A DNA stretch of 64,000 nt from Linum tenue (taxonomy: Eukaryota > Streptophyta > Magnoliopsida > Malpighiales > Linaceae). The translations under genes were made by a program, and so were the position numbers. The stretch spans positions 35,924,513 through 35,988,512 of the forward strand of contig CAMGYJ010000011.1 in NCBI GenBank assembly GCA_946122785.1. Direction: 5' to 3'. Within the stretch, counting starts at the first letter, position 1; each line of letters starts with the position of its first letter. Of this stretch, positions 1-10,306 are shown piece after piece. The notes below the pieces were generated by a model, which did no database searches, was not told the DNA's origin, and saw only the letters and a program-made list of their open reading frames with translations.

Positions 1-172
1 AAGGTTTTATCCAACTAATTTTCCACTTGGGAGATAAGAACATTTGTCCTTTATTCATCATGTAAATACACGACTTACATAGGTACACACATACTAATAC
101 CATATGTATATATACACACATATATATATATGTCTACTCCTCAAAGGAGATTACAATACATATACTAGAATC

Positions 173-592
173 CTAAGGATTCTTGGGGTCGAAGTCAGGA
201 TCAGAGAGGCATTCATCGGTCTCTATGTCGGAGTACTCCTCCTCGTTCTCCGATTCCTCAAATTCCTCTTCTTCCCCCATACTCTCCATCGAGTCCACAT
301 GGGTGCCCCAATCGTCCACATTAGGACCCATTGAGTACCAATCATAGATGGGTATAACATCTAGAGTCCAATAATTGGTTGGATGCTATCCACCAATGTC
401 ATTATATAGAAAATCCCCGCTATCGTCAAAAAAATCGAACCATTCTTCATTATCAAACTCCATTTCGGGAGTAGAGAGATCAATGATCTCCGGACCTGAT
501 TCGATATTGATGACCTTTATGACATCATCCTCATCTTCATCAACATTGATGGGACTCCTAGGCTTTGGAATGCTTCCAGCCATCTTCTCCAA
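173..592 (-). pseudogene. Acidic protein reading frame with one in-frame stop, inside the LTR element
   Basis: A 140-codon frame on the minus strand begins MEKMAGSIPKPRSP and ends DPDFDPKNP, with a single TAG at 386-388. The product is very rich in Asp and Glu: a DEDEDD run near residue 19 and an EEEEFEESENEEE run near residue 110. It has no recognisable domain and no Cys-His knuckle, so I do not assign it as gag. The same frame stays open and keeps the same acidic composition on both sides of the stop, so this looks like one coding unit with a nonsense change rather than two chance frames. An intron around the stop is an alternative. Its position inside the putative LTR element suggests an element-encoded or captured protein; function unknown. 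Confidence 0.35.
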
Positions 593-1873
593 TTCACTTC
601 AAGAGCGCAAAGTGATTAACAGAGTCATCTCCATATCTCGGGAACATTTCCCAATATATTGTTTCAATTTACTCCAAACAATTTGGTCACATAAACCAAA
701 GTGTTGCTACTTTCAAGAGCTCAGAATTGAAACTCACAAATTTTATAAAAATTTGTTTCCAAGAATTCAACGCGAATTCTTTCAAATTCAAACAAGTTGA
801 ATTTCCTTGAACTATTCTCATAATATAAATTATGAATTTGTTCACATCTCAAAAACTACAAAAGTATTTGGTATCAATAACCAAAACCAAATTGGTTCAT
901 CTTCTTTGTCATTGGTAACAAAGACCGATGCATCACAACCAAAGGTAAGATGCCAAATCTGCCATTCTTTCCTTCTTTCCACCAACGTCGGAAACAATAC
1001 CACAAGCAAATAACATATATATAACAGGAAGCAAGTTTATATATAAAAGCAAGGACTGTCCCGAGACAAAGTCTCCACTTCAATGAATCAAGGGTTCTCC
1101 TTTAGAGCCCTTCTCATGAGTCATGACCATATATACATATATATCATCTTATTCACACTTAGAAAAAGAAGGTGTGAGGAAATAGAATGTTACCTCTTTC
1201 AAATGTAAACGACAGAGCGGTTTCATCCATTCATATTAATTCCTACCAATGCGTTGATTCATGCGAGCAGTCCATTTTTCCAATGATGATCAAGTGTCGA
1301 CTGTCACTTCCCTCGTACAGGAACCAGCCAGTAGAATGATCAACCAAGAAAAACATACTCATAGCCAACCCACAAATTGATCAGTGGCAAGGCACTTCCA
1401 GAATCATACATATATGTTCGTCGAACATATATATGAAACCAAACCACCATCCGCAATTCCGCATGTCATTAGATGCCATCCTTTCTCTCCGTTACAGGGG
1501 GAACAAAACAGGGGGTTACAGAAAAAAAAACAACACAAAATCAACCAGTTGCTTATTTCGCTAACACACACAGAGAGAATGGGTTGCCATAATTGATTTA
1601 TTAAGTATGCAATTTTCCCAAGCCAATTGACGTCAACACACATATATATGTATCACAGAGTCATCCAAATTCCAAAGGAAGCATGCATAAAGGATTACAT
1701 TGATTAATTAATCATGCGACCAATTTTATTGACCTGATACAAAGATCAGTAAAACCCGATTACATGCATAAAAGCCATTTTCCCATGGCAAACAAATAGA
1801 GATGAACTATGGTTGCTTATACAATAAGACACAGAAACAGAAATCAAACATAATACGTGAACAATAACAAAGT

Positions 1874-1889
1874 AATAAGATTCTTTAAG
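1874..1889 (-). other. Primer-binding-site position occupied by a self-complementary segment
   Basis: Two bases past the LTR end (minus strand) lies CTTAAAGAATCTTATT. It is a perfect 16-base reverse complement of the LTR segment at 2009-2024. It lacks the initial TGG expected of a tRNA-primed site. Its position and spacing are those of a primer-binding site. See the finding on possible self-priming. Confidence 0.45.
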
Positions 1890-1891
1890 AT

Positions 1892-2612
1892 TGTTGGGGA
1901 AATTGTTCACGTATACTATTTTCTTGCAACACAAGCAAACACATAAGATTAAGAAAAACATGCAAAGACACATGCAAGCGTCCTAGCCGATAGAATTCAC
2001 TATCTCTCCTTAAAGAATCTTATTCCCCTCAAGTACCCAAGGTTGTGGAATGATTCCTCCCAGGATAGAAAGGACGTACCTTTTCCGGCGTAGCGGTACC
2101 TCAAACCCCGGAAACACCATCGAACGCAGCGAAACGGCGAGAACCACACTTGACTCTATTTTCTCTTTGAAAAGAATGCAGAAAAAACTAGTTTTGGATT
2201 TTGACAGAATTTTGGTACAGGGAAAAATTCATGTAAAACTCGTAGTTAAAACAAGAGGGGGTATGGTGCTATTTATAGAAAATGAAGGGATGCATTGAAG
2301 GGAGGCAACTCTTCATATGGGTGGTTACACCCCAACCATTGCATTGGTTCATTTAAAATATTTCAACCATTGCATTGGTTCGGCCTCATGGAAGTTGGAC
2401 CAGTTTGGTTATTCCAACCGCCACATCGATTCGGTTCGATTTGGTTCAACTCGGTTTGGTTCATTTGGTTACACAAACCAATTTAACCAATACTACATCA
2501 CATCGATCGAATTCGAGGCCATGCCTTCTCACATCTTACCAACATGGTACTTCAAGAGACTCTCTTTAACTTTCCCCTTTTATTTCCATTCACACCACTA
2601 AAAATCCCAACA
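1892..2612 (-). repeat. Long terminal repeat (721 bp)
   Basis: Read on the minus strand, it starts TGTTGGGATTTTTAG at 2612 and ends TTTCCCCAACA at 1892, which gives 7-8 bp terminal inverted ends of the TG...CA type. A TATAAATA box lies at 2277-2270, about 335 bases into the repeat, as expected for a U3 promoter. U3 carries many short GGTT(C/T) motifs (2380-2490). The flanks 1887-1891 and 2613-2617 do not match, so it is not a solo LTR with a target duplication. Confidence 0.6.
2270..2277 (-). promoter_or_regulatory. TATA box of the LTR
   Basis: TATAAATA on the minus strand inside the LTR. The surrounding CTATAAATAGCACC context is typical of retrotransposon U3/R junctions. Confidence 0.55.
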
Positions 2613-2720
2613 CATAGCGCATTGAAGAGTAGTGAAAAGAAGCTTCGGTGGGTAACTTTTCTGAAGTCTTGCCTAATACCAAAGAGAAAAAACAAGCCAA
2701 GTTAGATATCAATTCAAAAT

Positions 2721-2880
2721 GTGGTATCAGATTCGAGAGGTCATATGTCTGAATCCCGATGATCCCCAACTCCCATTTTTTAATCTCATGGTATTCCTAC
2801 ATGTGCAAATTTCAAGATCTATAATTGAACCTTTCTAAACAACTCGAGTTATTAGTACCAACTAGTGTTTGATAGTATAT
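2721..2880 (+). repeat. Dispersed repeat with tRNA-like head (possible SINE)
   Basis: It starts TGGTATCAGATTCGAGAGG and is followed by a box-B-like GTCTGAATCCC, then a tail containing TTGAACCTTTCTAA and CTCGAGTTATTA. A diverged relative occurs around 4435-4600 (ending TTGAACCTCTCTCAAGTACT then CGAGTTATTA). Both copies lie in transporter introns. No clear poly(A) or target duplication was seen, so the class is tentative. Confidence 0.3.
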
Positions 2881-4580
2881 CATATCATGATTTGTCATGA
2901 ATCATCTAGTCTCAATAACTTGCGTTATTGGGAGAAGCCCATATATGGATGTTGTACTACTTTCCTACAATGGAAAGCCAACTCATGATACATATCATAA
3001 ATCGTTTAATGCCAATAACTCGAGTTGAATAGTATATACAATTTACAAAGTTTGAAATGTAGATATAGTACCTGGAAAACTAGCCAATAGCCCCATGTGA
3101 AGCTACATGAGAGCATGAAGAAACAACCTTTGATCCATGTCTTACGAGATTGAAGGTATTGGCTTTGCCCAAAGGAATGCTTGAAAAGGCAGAAGATCTT
3201 GAAATGGGGGCCTTTGTAGAAAGCTAGAGATGCTACTCCACCCATGCATATCGCTAACCCCACTAGTTTTGCATTTCCAAATGTACTCCCGATTTTCAAT
3301 GTTTCCACTCTGTGTCCAGTGGCATAGTCGGGATTTTATTCAAGAGGGTGCCATAAAAAATTACATATGCGTTCTCATGTTTCATATAGTGAAATTATTT
3401 TATAACTTTATGAACCGACTAAACTATCAAGATTTCACAGTTAATATATTCCACCAAACCACCATTCATAATTTCAATTCACTAGATATGAAGGCTGGTC
3501 AATTGTTTCATTGCATAAAATGTCATTAACTTGTGCATTGACAAATGACAGTAGCAAATCAAATCTATTTCCAAAAGCCAATACATTGATGGGAACAAAT
3601 TTTCTCTTCGGACTATTTTATGATTTCCTCTAATAATATGCACCTCTTCCTTATTTTTTAAATATCATTATTAACTAACTAATTCTACTGATATTTTGAG
3701 CTTTTCTCCAAATCTAAGGGGTACCTTGCAACCCTCTCAATAGCCCTTAGCACGACCCCTATCTGTGTCTTTACAACACTTCATAAATACACAACCAATC
3801 GACCGTTTTGGTTTTAACCAAAACCAAAATAATGAGAATTTTAATGATTTTGGTTTTCAATTTTGAAACCGTTTAACATCTTAATAATTTTGGGTTCGGT
3901 TAAAACCAAAATACCGATAAATCGAACTCCAACCTTTGTCATATATTACCTAAAGAGAACGGCCATGAAGAAAGTAACGACGGGAAGACAATTAGTGGTG
4001 GCCGCAGCCAATGAGGCAGAGGTATAAAGCAAGCCAAAGCCATGGATGTTCATCGTCACCGTTCTGCATATATACATTGCGTGCACACCAATTATACGTA
4101 CGCCGTGTCGGAAAAAACCTTAATTATATAGAAATTAAACTAACAAGCGGATAAAATCAAGATTAAAAAAAGTTATGATAAATTTGATGAACAATGTGTC
4201 CTCAAGCACTATTGTATTATCATCCCAAAAATGTTACAATAAATTGGTATAAAGTATAAGCAACCCACTTTTTTTAACTCATAAATATCTATATATCGGT
4301 TCCATGATGGAAAATTAGGGTGCGTCTAATAGGGTGGGTACTTGACTCGAAAGAAAAATAGTTAAACTAGATAAAATAGTTAATTTATCCAAAAATCAGA
4401 GGACGTCTAATTGATAATAGTTGATCGAAAGGTCTTGTGTTATAATCTTGGTGACTTCATTTTTTAAGCACACGTATTCAAATTTGTGCAAATTTCAATT
4501 CAGTATAAGATGAATTTCGTATGTGGAAGCATGCTAGTAAATGATATAAGATATTATTGAACCTCTCTCAAGTACTCGAG

Positions 4581-4749
4581 TTATTAATATTAAACGGTTT
4601 TTGACAAAGAACAACATTTAAAAGAGAACGACTAACTAATCATGAATGTTTGGTGTAAGATTCATCATTAAATTCTCTGAGCTGCTCAACTTATTGATAA
4701 TAAACGGTTCTTGACAAATAACATCATATGAAAGAGAACGACTAACTAA
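4581..4749. repeat. Two direct copies of a 60-bp unit in transporter intron 2
   Basis: The blocks at 4581-4640 and 4690-4749 both read TTATT(A/G)AT(A/A)...AAACGGTT, then TTGACAAA, and end AGAGAACGACTAACTAA. They differ at a handful of bases and are offset by 109 bases. This intron (5372-4064) holds no other coding signal. Confidence 0.55.
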
Positions 4750-5700
4750 ACCTTTAATAATTGTTTGGTATACAAAGTGATACTCTTGATTGTTTCAACT
4801 ACTATGTATTTTAATTTTTCAATATCTACCAATATAAGATTATATCATGAATGATAAAGTTAAGAAAAAACTATTTTATCATATGCTTTTTCTTCTAGGT
4901 GAACACACCTTAGGCGAAATTCTGGCTCACCAATAAATGGTTGTTATATAAATTTATGGAGGATTACCGAGAAAACTTGATGCGAATAAAAGAAGTCTCG
5001 TTATCCGCCTTCGAGCTATATATTATCGTCTAATTCTGATCATTAAGTAAAGAAACTTTCATTAGTAACTAATAAATTTTTTTCTTTCCGCTATTCTTTT
5101 AACCTTTTTATATAATAACAAAACGGATTTTTGCGATGTATAAAAAAAAATTCCAAGAGATTCTGCTACTATAACATTCGCAACCACGTTTTTTCCCTAA
5201 GCATTTCGCCTCAAACTAATTGAATTGCTTTGTAAGATTATAGATGATTTTTTTCCCATGTTCATGCATTTTCTTGAAGATTTAGTTCATTTTGAAATGA
5301 ACAAGATAATTAAAATAACGATTATGTAGAAAATGAATGTAAAACAGCAAATCATAGGTGCACTGAAAATACCCGACAAGAGCAAGCACAAAAATCTTGC
5401 AGAAGGTGACCAGCGAGAGTGACGGCGCATGCTTCCTGTAAATCATCATAACCATAACAGAAATTCACCAATGAGGTCAAACTTGGACAATTGGTTGCTT
5501 AGAGGGATAAAAAAAAATCCACATCCGTATATACCAATCCGAATATGATTTAATCCAGTATGACAACCGTCGAATTTTGTTTTTCAGATTGTGAATTAAC
5601 CAAATTTTGAGGCATGATAATCTATCCTAATCTCTAATGGGTGAACTCCATTCCCCAATTTTCTAATTCAAATCATAAAATTCATTTAATCTTAAAATGA

Positions 5701-6030
5701 AGGGTAAAGTCTATTTTTTATCTATCAGATTCTTTGATATTATCCAAACCTATTATCATGCTATAAATTGGCCAAATCTTTCGTAATGCATCAAAATATT
5801 AGTCATTTTAATGTTATCGTTAATAATTTTGTAACTCTTTTCTTAGTTAAAATACTAAAATTTTGGAATGTTAACCTTCATGTGTCTCTTTCAAGTCAGT
5901 ACCATGTTGCCAAATCAGTATTACTAACAAAATTGCTAACGGTTAGTTAACATTTGGCTATCTCTTAATATTTCGATAAATTTGACTAATAAAAAATTCA
6001 AAACAAAATTGGCTAATAAATAGTCATTAC
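5701..6030. repeat. Dispersed element, copy 1 (MITE-like)
   Basis: This stretch in the first transporter intron matches 60117-60459 almost end to end (for example the shared block ATCGTTAATAATTTTGTAAC and the block ACTAACAAAATTGCTAACGG). The outer ends are imperfect inverted repeats: GGGTAAAGTCTATTTTTTAT against the reverse complement of the end, TGTAATGACTATTTATTAG. No target duplication could be fixed. Confidence 0.55.
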
Positions 6031-6305
6031 ATGAAAATCTAACATACTCTCAATGTTCTATTCATATTCCATAGTTATATTATATACCATTCGAGGAAGA
6101 AGGCAAGAGGAGCAAGGATGAGGGTGGCCAATATTTGGCGGTAGAAGACCAAAACGGAAGGGTTTAAGCCGCCGTCGAACGCGGCCTTCGAGACCAAGAA
6201 CATTCCGGCGTTGATCAGCCGTGTTAATACCACGGCTCCATACGCCTTCGTGGTGTCACTGCTGCACCACCACCACCGCGACGTCTTTGAATCTCCTCTT
6301 CCCAT

Positions 6306-6801
6306 ATACGTATTCGTACATATACGTACGACTGTTAAAATGCTGAAAAGGTGCCGTTCTTTCCTTCTTATATACTATCAGCTAGTAAGCATAAACGGCA
6401 ACATTCTCGTCCCCGCGGTTAGTTTGAGACCACGACTTGTTGAAGCTTCCGTCATGAACATATATAGCAACGTAACAATAATGGTGTTGGATGGCAGTGG
6501 TTGTCAGCTACCAACATTTCTAAAGTAAGGCGGAATTGGTGTGCTGAATTGATGAAATATTTAATATATATATAAAGGTAAATCACCATTACTGTTCGTT
6601 CACTAGCTAATCTATTATATGGAATACTTGATTTTGATTTATATATAAATGTAAATCACCATTACTGTTTGGATTTTTTTTTTTTTAGCTTTTGATTTAT
6701 TATGTAGTAGATGGAGCCATTTGAAAATGGGCACCGAAATCAACATATCTAGCCAACATTTTGAGCTAGCCCACCATTTGGGTCCGTAATTAGATTCGTA
6801 A
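6306..6801. other. Upstream region of the transporter; no gene seen
   Basis: It contains the presumptive promoter of the minus-strand transporter. A short direct repeat of the type TAAATCACCATTACTGTT occurs at about 6577 and 6653. No coding similarity was seen on either strand. Confidence 0.5.
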
Positions 6802-7018
6802 CAAGGTTGTCAAACTGGTTTATATCGCTGCGCCAATTTAGTGATCAGTGGTATGGTTTGACCGGTCAAACAATAAATTTAAATCGGTTAATGTCAGTTT
6901 GACAAAATATTTAGAAATGTGAAAAATCACTAACATCAATTAAGTTTAAACAAATAAAAAACTTCATGACAATCTATTTAAAATCTACATTCATGATGAT
7001 GGCTTTTTGTTAATATAC
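6802..7018 (+). mobile_element. Left end of a hAT-type element of the CAAGGTTGTCAA family
   Basis: It begins CAAGGTTGTCAAACTGG, the same terminus as the complete element at 13622-14087. The matching right end may be at 11990-12237, separated by the CACTA element and two nested hAT-type elements. The candidate 8-bp flanks (6794-6801 and 12238-12245) do not match, so the pairing of the two ends is inference. Confidence 0.5.
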
Positions 7019-8261
7019 CTACACTACGAGAAAAAGGCCTTCTTGCAACACGCGGATTGCAACACTATTTAAAAGTGTCGCGATAGATATACAACAACAA
7101 CACTTTTTTGTGGGGTTGCGTATTGAGTACTTTATGCAACTCAAATTGATCATGTGTTGCGTTTGTACTATTATACGCAACACATATGCCAAAAATGAGC
7201 ATTGAGTTACCTAATCATATTGTTTATGCAACACTTTATCAAATTGTGTTGCAAAAACATCAATCTTACTATTGCACTTTTAATGTAAACTAATAATTTA
7301 AATAAAAACAATTTATAAGGGGAGCCTACTAGCGAAAAAGAAAAAGAAATGTAACAAAAAAAAAGCACCCAACTTGAACCCGAATACAGAAAAGGAAAAG
7401 TAAACAAAAAAATGAACACCCAACCCAACTTTACCAAGCACGGTCTCATTACTTTTCTTCCTAGAACTCCCTGCACAAGATTCAACTTCCGGTTCATAAG
7501 CAGCAAAAGGCAAAACTACATGTAATTTAAGATGGTCACCTATTTATAACTTTATTATTATAGTTATAATATGAGAAGATAAAAGTAAAATTGCAAGTAT
7601 TCTAAGCAAAATTACATGTAACTTAGACAAAATCTGATCCAAAAAGGAACGGGTCTGGTCCAAAAATAAAACATGTCAGGTCAAAATTGTCATCTCTAAT
7701 TTAAACACATTTGGTGTATAAACAATTGTCGGACATATATATTCAATAAATACCAGAGTACTAGGAAGGAATCATTGAACAAGTATACGAGCATCCATTG
7801 ACTCACTCCATGTTGGTGCGGTCAGCGGCTTCATTGTCCAATTATAAAAAAAATTGGGTGAGCAAATAAAAAAAATAAAGAATCTGAAAAGATAAACTAA
7901 ACAATTGAAAAATAGAGAGATAAATTTGGTTATGAACTAATATTGGGAAGGAAAGATATTTTTCGGAAAAAGATATGGGAAGGAAAGATAATATTAACTA
8001 AAATAGATTCTTGTGCATATAATGGAATTATACGCCTGGCGAAAAAATTCTATGTCAACCACTTTTCCCTACTTCCTTTTATTATCTAAGTAAGTGATGA
8101 AGCCTTATATTGTGCAAGATTTACCGTGATGCTGGGAAGGAAGGTTTCACCTAAACATTAATAAGAACCCCTATCGGCAACAAAACAAAACCCTTTGTCT
8201 TTCATTTTTCCACTTTCACGAAATCCCGGTCCTTTCTCTTTTCCAGCCATCAGCAACTATT

Positions 8262-8447
8262 CAACGAGGATAATCTTGTATTTTCAAAACAGCTTTTCGC
8301 AGAAGCTTCAAATCGGAGTTTCTGCTTTTATCTTATACAAAAGCATTTTTCGGCTTTTCAAAATCCGAGTTTTTAGAGGTGTGTGGCCCTGCTTCAGCTT
8401 TTGAAGCCGAAAAACACTTCTAAAAGTCGGACCAAACATAGACATTG
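8262..8447 (-). repeat. Partial copy of the TATGTTTGG element
   Basis: Reverse-complement copy of 13124-13302. Both contain GACTTTTAGAAGTG, CGGCTTTTGAAAAGCC-like and CTGCGAAAAG(C/T)TGTTTTG blocks. Homology stops at about 8262, so only one end of the element is present inside the CACTA transposon. Confidence 0.6.
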
Positions 8448-9271
8448 TGTATTGCGTTTTGATTTTTGCGTATGAGTGATGGGGGAGTTGTTATTTGTGA
8501 ATAATTGTATTTATGTTTCCTTCATATAAGTGAGCTACTAATTAAAAAGAAAATATATTACACTTGACGACAAGACTTAAAAGTTAAAATTCAAAATTTT
8601 CAAAAGGGAGGGATTGCGCCTATCTCCCTAAATTAACTATTATATAAATGCATCCTCAACTCTGTTGTTCTGTTCCTTAATCTGTCATTAGGGTTTTCGT
8701 TTCCATATATCGGCGCCAGTAGTCTTTTTTTTATTAAGCATCTTAATCTCTATTCTAATAACGCCTATTTTTAGTTTCTGGCTTCACCAACAGATCTCGC
8801 GAGAAGGGTCAAGGGTCTTCGATTCGCCTGCAGTTCTCTGATAGCAGGATGCACCCTCGACTGCAGAAGTCTGAGTTTACGGCATCAGATCCTCCCTCAA
8901 CGAGCCTCTCCCTCAACATACGACTCTGGCGCAAACTTAACCACATCCATCCATTTCCTCTCTTGATTTTATTCAGGCGACTATTCTTTTCATTACGTTT
9001 TTTCTTGCTTTTGTTTTCCATACTGATATTTCCTCTTTTTCTCTACTTTGTTGTCGTGATCGCAGATGGATTCCAGTAGTGATCAAGAGTCCTTGAGGCC
9101 TTTTTTGGGTTGATCGAAATCTTATTTATTTCATGATCCAATGTAATATTGTTTTTTACGCTTTAGTTTGATCTTTGCAAGAATCTTGTGTAACTGTTGA
9201 TGCACGTACATTGTATAATAAATAGCCTTTTTAATTTATACTATATGCTTTTCTACATGCTCAATTCTTTT

Positions 9272-9905
9272 GGTGACAAGAAATTTAACACAAATACATC
9301 ATTATCGTGACCAAATACTTGTCACTTCTTGCGTAATACGTGACAACAAACCTTCTCACAAAAGTAAGTGCACGACGTTGCCATAGCCATTGATGCTATA
9401 TTTTAGTGATGACCATAGTTGTAATCAAATCTAGCTTTTTGCGATGAAATATTGGTCACCAATAACTGCAATTCCTGATCCGGCATTTCGCTCATATTGT
9501 TTTTGTGATGACAAGTTAGTCACAAAATGATTCTTATGTGACAATCATATAGTCACAATTGTCACAGAAGTATATTGTGAGTGACGATCAAAATTCGTCA
9601 CACATATGGATAGGGGACATACGTGATAGTAAACTTCATCACAAATAGTTACTTTAGTGACAACCAACTCGACCCTTTAATCTTACCTTGACTTTCAAAA
9701 TGTGTATTTGTGACAATATTATGGTCATACATGTAATTATTCGTGACAATTATACATGTCACAGTGGTAGTTTTCGTGACTGGACTATCTCGTCACAAAA
9801 AGAATTTTTATCAACGATAATATTGTCACGCAAGTTTTTATTTCCGTTACGAACAATGTTTTACAATTGAGTTAGTTATTTGTGACGATTTAGACCCGTC
9901 ACATA
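9272..9905. repeat. Cluster of GTGAC/GTCAC inverted motifs
   Basis: At least fifteen GTGAC or GTCAC words occur in about 630 bp, often as TTGTGAC or GTCACAA pairs facing each other. The composition differs from the TTGCAACAC arrays of the surrounding CACTA element. It resembles the subterminal array of a second, nested CACTA-type element, but no second pair of CACTA ends was found. Confidence 0.5.
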
Positions 9906-10306
9906 TACAAATTTTACTGTTGCCAAAACTTAAAAAATCCGTTGCCTATTTTACAAAAACGTGTTGCAAAAGTTGTGAAATGTGTTGCCTAAAGTGGTGT
10001 TGCGTAAGAGGTAAGGATACGCAACCCTTTATATTTGGGTTGCGAAAAATGAAAAAACAGTTGTCTATTCTTTTTGCAACCCCCACTATATGCAACCCTA
10101 CTAAAAGTGTTGCGATAGGATTTCGCAACTCTTTTAATACATAATGCAACACATTTGTAGGAGTTGCAAGAGGTCATTTTTCCCGTAGTGCTATATTAAA
10201 TGTGTTATGTGTGTTGATACATATCTAGAACGTAAAGTATCAAATATAAAAAAAAAACTTCAATAATAAGGGAGAAATTTTTTAATGCATTTAGTGCATA
10301 TACAAT

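Larger units (their letters stand above)
1..2612 (-). mobile_element. LTR retrotransposon, 5' LTR plus internal part, running off the left edge
   Basis: On the minus strand an LTR-like block (2612 down to 1892) starts TGTTGGG and ends CCCCAACA. It is followed by a long non-coding stretch and an acidic reading frame at 592-173. The outer edge interrupts exon 5 of a transporter gene in mid-codon series, which fixes the insertion point at 2612/2613. The second LTR is not in the window, so the element is either longer than 2.6 kb or truncated. No gag, protease, integrase, RT or RNase H similarity was seen in the visible 1.9 kb of internal sequence, so it may be a non-autonomous derivative. The superfamily cannot be assigned; the LTR start resembles copia-type LTRs. 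Confidence 0.6.
2613..6305 (-). pseudogene. WAT1-related/UMAMIT (EamA, nodulin MtN21-like) transporter, truncated by an LTR element
   Basis: UMAMIT-type proteins are plasma- or vacuolar-membrane transporters with about ten helices, moving amino acids, auxin or other metabolites. Five exons fit in phase: 6305-6088, 5435-5373, 4063-3950, 3309-3072 and 2672-2613. Family hallmarks are KAYGAVVLTRLINAGMFLVS (helix 1), the YRQ...LAPLAFFLEW segment, YTSASLAAATTNCLPVVTF, ETLKIG and KGCFFMLSCSFTWGYW. The donors and acceptors (for example GTATAT, GTAATA, GGTACT; ATTAG, CACAG) are acceptable. After 231 codons exon 5 runs directly into the LTR at 2612 and stops after four more residues. Family members are about 350-400 residues, so roughly the last third, including the second EamA repeat, is lost or displaced beyond the window. 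Exon order and sequence are otherwise intact, which suggests recent inactivation. Confidence 0.85.
7022..10190. mobile_element. CACTA (EnSpm-type) transposon, 3.17 kb, non-autonomous
   Basis: It begins CACTACGAGAAAAAGGCC and ends GGTCATTTTTCCCGTAGTG, which are inverted ends, and is flanked by a 3-bp duplication CTA (7019-7021 and 10191-10193). Both subterminal regions (about 7045-7260 and 9915-10175) carry many TTGCAACAC-like motifs in both orientations, as is usual for CACTA transposase binding. No transposase coding was found inside, so the element is defective. It carries other repeats at 8262-8447 and 9272-9905. Confidence 0.9.

Noticed and set aside
1892..2612. Solo LTR
   Set aside because: Flanking 5-mers do not match, and the base after the inner end looks like internal element sequence.
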